The notes under the pieces: model-generated
Databases searched by the model: none
The model's input: the letters and a program-made list of their open reading frames with translations, nothing else
Told to the model about the DNA's origin: nothing
From: Pseudomonadota bacterium
GTDB lineage: Bacteria; Desulfobacterota; Desulfovibrionia; Desulfovibrionales; Desulfovibrionaceae
Assembly (NCBI GenBank): GCA_023399375.1
Contig: JAEWPX010000140.1
Span: forward strand, 1 to 16,724
Length of the DNA stretch: 16,724 nucleotides
Direction of reading: 5' to 3'
In this document: positions 15,309 through 16,724 of the stretch, in pieces
How positions within the stretch are numbered: position 1 is the first letter of the stretch
Layout: each line of letters begins with the position of its first letter
Translations under genes and position numbers: made by a program

Positions 15309-16321
15309 TTGGTCACGGTTTTCGGCGCAAGGAGCTTCCCGCCCCCCGATGCCAGCATCGCCGCTGCTTCGCATACGCTGCCCACTCCCATGTGGCGTTT
15401 GACCGTGTCCGACGGATGGGGCGCAGGCACGGCGGCAAGTTGTTCGGGCGAAAAAAAGGCCAGCGCGGCCCCGAGCCGCGCGGCGGCCTCGATAAGCCCC
15501 GGCTCGTCGCGCTTGGCTTCGATGCTGGCCACGATGCCGATGCTGTCCCGGCTCAGCCCCCGCTCGCGGCAGACGCGGTCGAGCAGCCCCAGGATGTCCG
15601 CGGCGGGGGCGCCGCGCCGGCAGCCCACGCCGGCGACGAGGACTTTGGGCCGCAGGTACAGCCGGTCCGGGGCATCGGGCCCGAGCCGCCAGTCCACAAC
15701 CACGAGCGGCGTGTCCGCGTCCGGCGCGCCCGGCACGGCTGGCGCGGCCACCCATTCGAAAAACGCCGCGGCCTGCGCGTCGGCCACGGAAAAAAGCCCC
15801 AGCGGATCGAACACGGCCACGCGCTTCCCGGCGGCCAGGGCGGCGTTGACCCGGCGCACGGCCGCCGGGTTGCCGAGTTTCAGGCCGCAGGCGCGCGCGA
15901 GCATCTCGATGGCCGGCGCGCCGGCCGCGTCCGTGGCCGTGGTCACCACCGGGATTGCGCCCGTCAGCGCCGCGAGGTCGCGGGCCAGGTCGTTGGCTCC
16001 GCCGAGATGGCCGGAGAGGAGGCTTACGGCGAAACGGCCGGCGTCGTCCAGGCAGACCACGGCCGGGTCGCGGGTCTTGTCGCGCAGGTGCGCCGCGATG
16101 GCGCGCACGGCGATGCCGCAGGCGCACACGAACACGTGGGCCGGCCGGGCGTCGAAGGTCGCGGCCACGAGCTGCGCCAGGGAATGAAACGGCGTGGCGT
16201 CGTACGCGTCGGCGAGGCGCGCCGGGGCGAAAAGCGTCGCGCCGAGATGGTCGGCCAGGCGGCGGCCCAGGGCGAGGCCTTTGGCGGTGACGGCGTACAC
16301 GGCCGGGGGATGCTGCGGCAT
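15275..16321 (-). CDS. cbiG: Cobalt-precorrin-5A hydrolase CbiG
   Basis: Opens the lactone ring of cobalt-precorrin-5A, releasing acetaldehyde, in the anaerobic B12 pathway. It has 348 residues, normal for CbiG. The N-terminal half has the conserved ACGIAVRAIA (about 67-76), DDAGRFAVSLLSGHLGGAND (92-111) and VTTATDA blocks. The C-terminal domain begins around VLVAGVGCRRG and ends with VGSVCEAAAML, both typical of the CbiG C-terminal domain. ATG 16321 is the only start after an in-frame stop at 16355-16357. No good Shine-Dalgarno precedes it, which is unusual beside its neighbours and may mean weak or leaderless translation. No cobalamin riboswitch signature was found in the 105 bases upstream. 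It overlaps cbiH at the 3' end and is divergent from the gene at 16427. Confidence 0.94.
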   Translation of the reverse strand: MPQHPPAVYAVTAKGLALGRRLADHLGATLFAPARLADAYDATPFHSLAQLVAATFDARPAHVFVCACGIAVRAIAAHLRDKTRDPAVVCLDDAGRFAVSLLSGHLGGANDLARDLAALTGAIPVVTTATDAAGAPAIEMLARACGLKLGNPAAVRRVNAALAAGKRVAVFDPLGLFSVADAQAAAFFEWVAAPAVPGAPDADTPLVVVDWRLGPDAPDRLYLRPKVLVAGVGCRRGAPAADILGLLDRVCRERGLSRDSIGIVASIEAKRDEPGLIEAAARLGAALAFFSPEQLAAVPAPHPSDTVKRHMGVGSVCEAAAMLASGGGKLLAPKTVTKCSTAALCLAV

Positions 16322-16355
16322 GGGAAGGGCAGCATAGGCTTTTTCGGCCCGCGCC

Positions 16356-16383
16356 TAAAGAGGCTTGTCGCCGCTGCCGATAA
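16356..16383 (+). promoter_or_regulatory. Sigma-28 (FliA) flagellar-class promoter
   Basis: TAAAG (16356-16360) is followed after exactly 15 nt by GCCGATAA (16376-16383), a full match to the sigma-28 -10 consensus. Counted from TAAA the spacer is 16 nt, one more than the enterobacterial norm of 15. Transcription would start near 16390, giving a leader of roughly 37 nt before ATG 16427. An imperfect hairpin (16364-16397) overlaps the element. Confidence 0.72.
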
Positions 16384-16426
16384 GAGCGGTGGACAAGGCG
16401 AATACCGTTGTAACGAGGACATGGTC

Positions 16427-16724
16427 ATGATCGATGCGGTGGACAGCGGCGGCTACGGGTGGCTCGGGCTCTACGGGGCCCAGGCTCCGGTCGCGGCCGA
16501 TCCGCCGCCCGCCCCCCGGGCCACGGCCCCGGCCGATGCGCCGGCCGCAGCCATCCCGGCCGTTTCCGAGGCGGCCGACGTGGGCAGCGGTCCCGTGCAG
16601 GAGACCGGGGCCGGCGAGGGCGGTTTAGGGTCCCAGGGGCGCAGCTACGGCGGCGAAGGCGAAGCCGGCGCGCGCCAGGCGGCCGTGGCCGCGGGCCTTG
16701 CCGGCGCATCGCCGACGGGTACGG
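16427..16724 (+). CDS. N-terminus of an Ala/Pro/Gly-rich protein behind a sigma-28 promoter (3' end beyond the window)
   Basis: The frame stays open from ATG 16427 to the right edge, about 99 codons. The visible part starts MIDAVDSGGYGWLGLYG and continues as an Ala/Pro-rich then Gly/Glu-rich low-complexity stretch with no signal peptide or membrane segment. ATG 16427 is preferred over ATG 16421 because GAGG (16415-16418) is 8 nt from the former and only 2 nt from the latter. The upstream sigma-28 promoter suggests co-expression with late flagellar or chemotaxis genes. Secreted or motility-linked proteins, and the SprA-related metalloprotease family, can have such disordered N-termini, but nothing here proves that identity. 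Confidence 0.6.
   Translation, partial: MIDAVDSGGYGWLGLYGAQAPVAADPPPAPRATAPADAPAAAIPAVSEAADVGSGPVQETGAGEGGLGSQGRSYGGEGEAGARQAAVAAGLAGASPTGT

Noticed and set aside
16322..16426. Cobalamin riboswitch in front of cbiG
   Set aside because: The region is only about 105 bases, too short for the full element, and no B12-box-like sequence was found.
1..16724. CRISPR arrays, insertion sequences, integrases or tRNA attachment sites
   Set aside because: No regularly spaced repeat array, transposase or integrase motif, or tRNA-like sequence was found; base composition looks uniform along the window.

Overview
The window is very GC-rich and reads as chromosomal DNA of a Desulfovibrionaceae sulfate reducer (Desulfovibrio or Solidesulfovibrio type; inference). 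The strongest evidence is a periplasmic tetraheme class III cytochrome c3, followed by the anaerobic-type cobalamin pair CbiG and CbiH and several two-component genes. No mobile element, CRISPR array, tRNA or rRNA was seen. No gene-free stretch exceeds 300 bases.

Layout, left to right. (1) Bases 1-4530, minus strand: three closely packed genes, in transcription order a HAMP-terminated receptor without an output domain, an exported protein built of three copies of one domain, and a GH57/DUF3536 glycosidase that runs off the left edge. (2) Bases 4755-7771, minus strand: phoB, phoR and pstB, a phosphate-starvation control unit. A run of four 11-bp-spaced Pho half-sites lies in front of phoB, and a GC hairpin follows pstB. 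(3) Bases 7971-11704, plus strand: a periplasmic type I solute-binding protein followed 5 nt later by a membrane hybrid histidine kinase, probably a ligand-sensing pair, transcribed divergently from phoB. (4) Bases 11705-11866: a long imperfect inverted repeat between convergent genes. (5) Bases 11867-14409, minus strand: cytochrome c3 with a strong promoter and terminator, then a large acidic, repeat-bearing, helical protein of unknown function. (6) Bases 14529-16321, minus strand: cbiG and cbiH, overlapping. (7) From 16427, plus strand: the start of an Ala/Pro/Gly-rich protein behind a near-consensus sigma-28 (FliA) promoter, running off the right edge.

How the parts work together. PhoB and PhoR sense phosphate limitation through the Pst transporter, whose ATPase PstB is encoded in the same unit; the other Pst subunits and PhoU are not in the window. 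The solute-binding protein and hybrid kinase look like an independent sensory circuit. CbiG and CbiH act in the corrin branch of tetrapyrrole synthesis, and cytochrome c3 carries four haems in periplasmic electron transfer with hydrogenases. The least explained parts are the receptor/triple-domain/GH57 cassette, the acidic repeat protein, and the C-terminal extension of the hybrid kinase.
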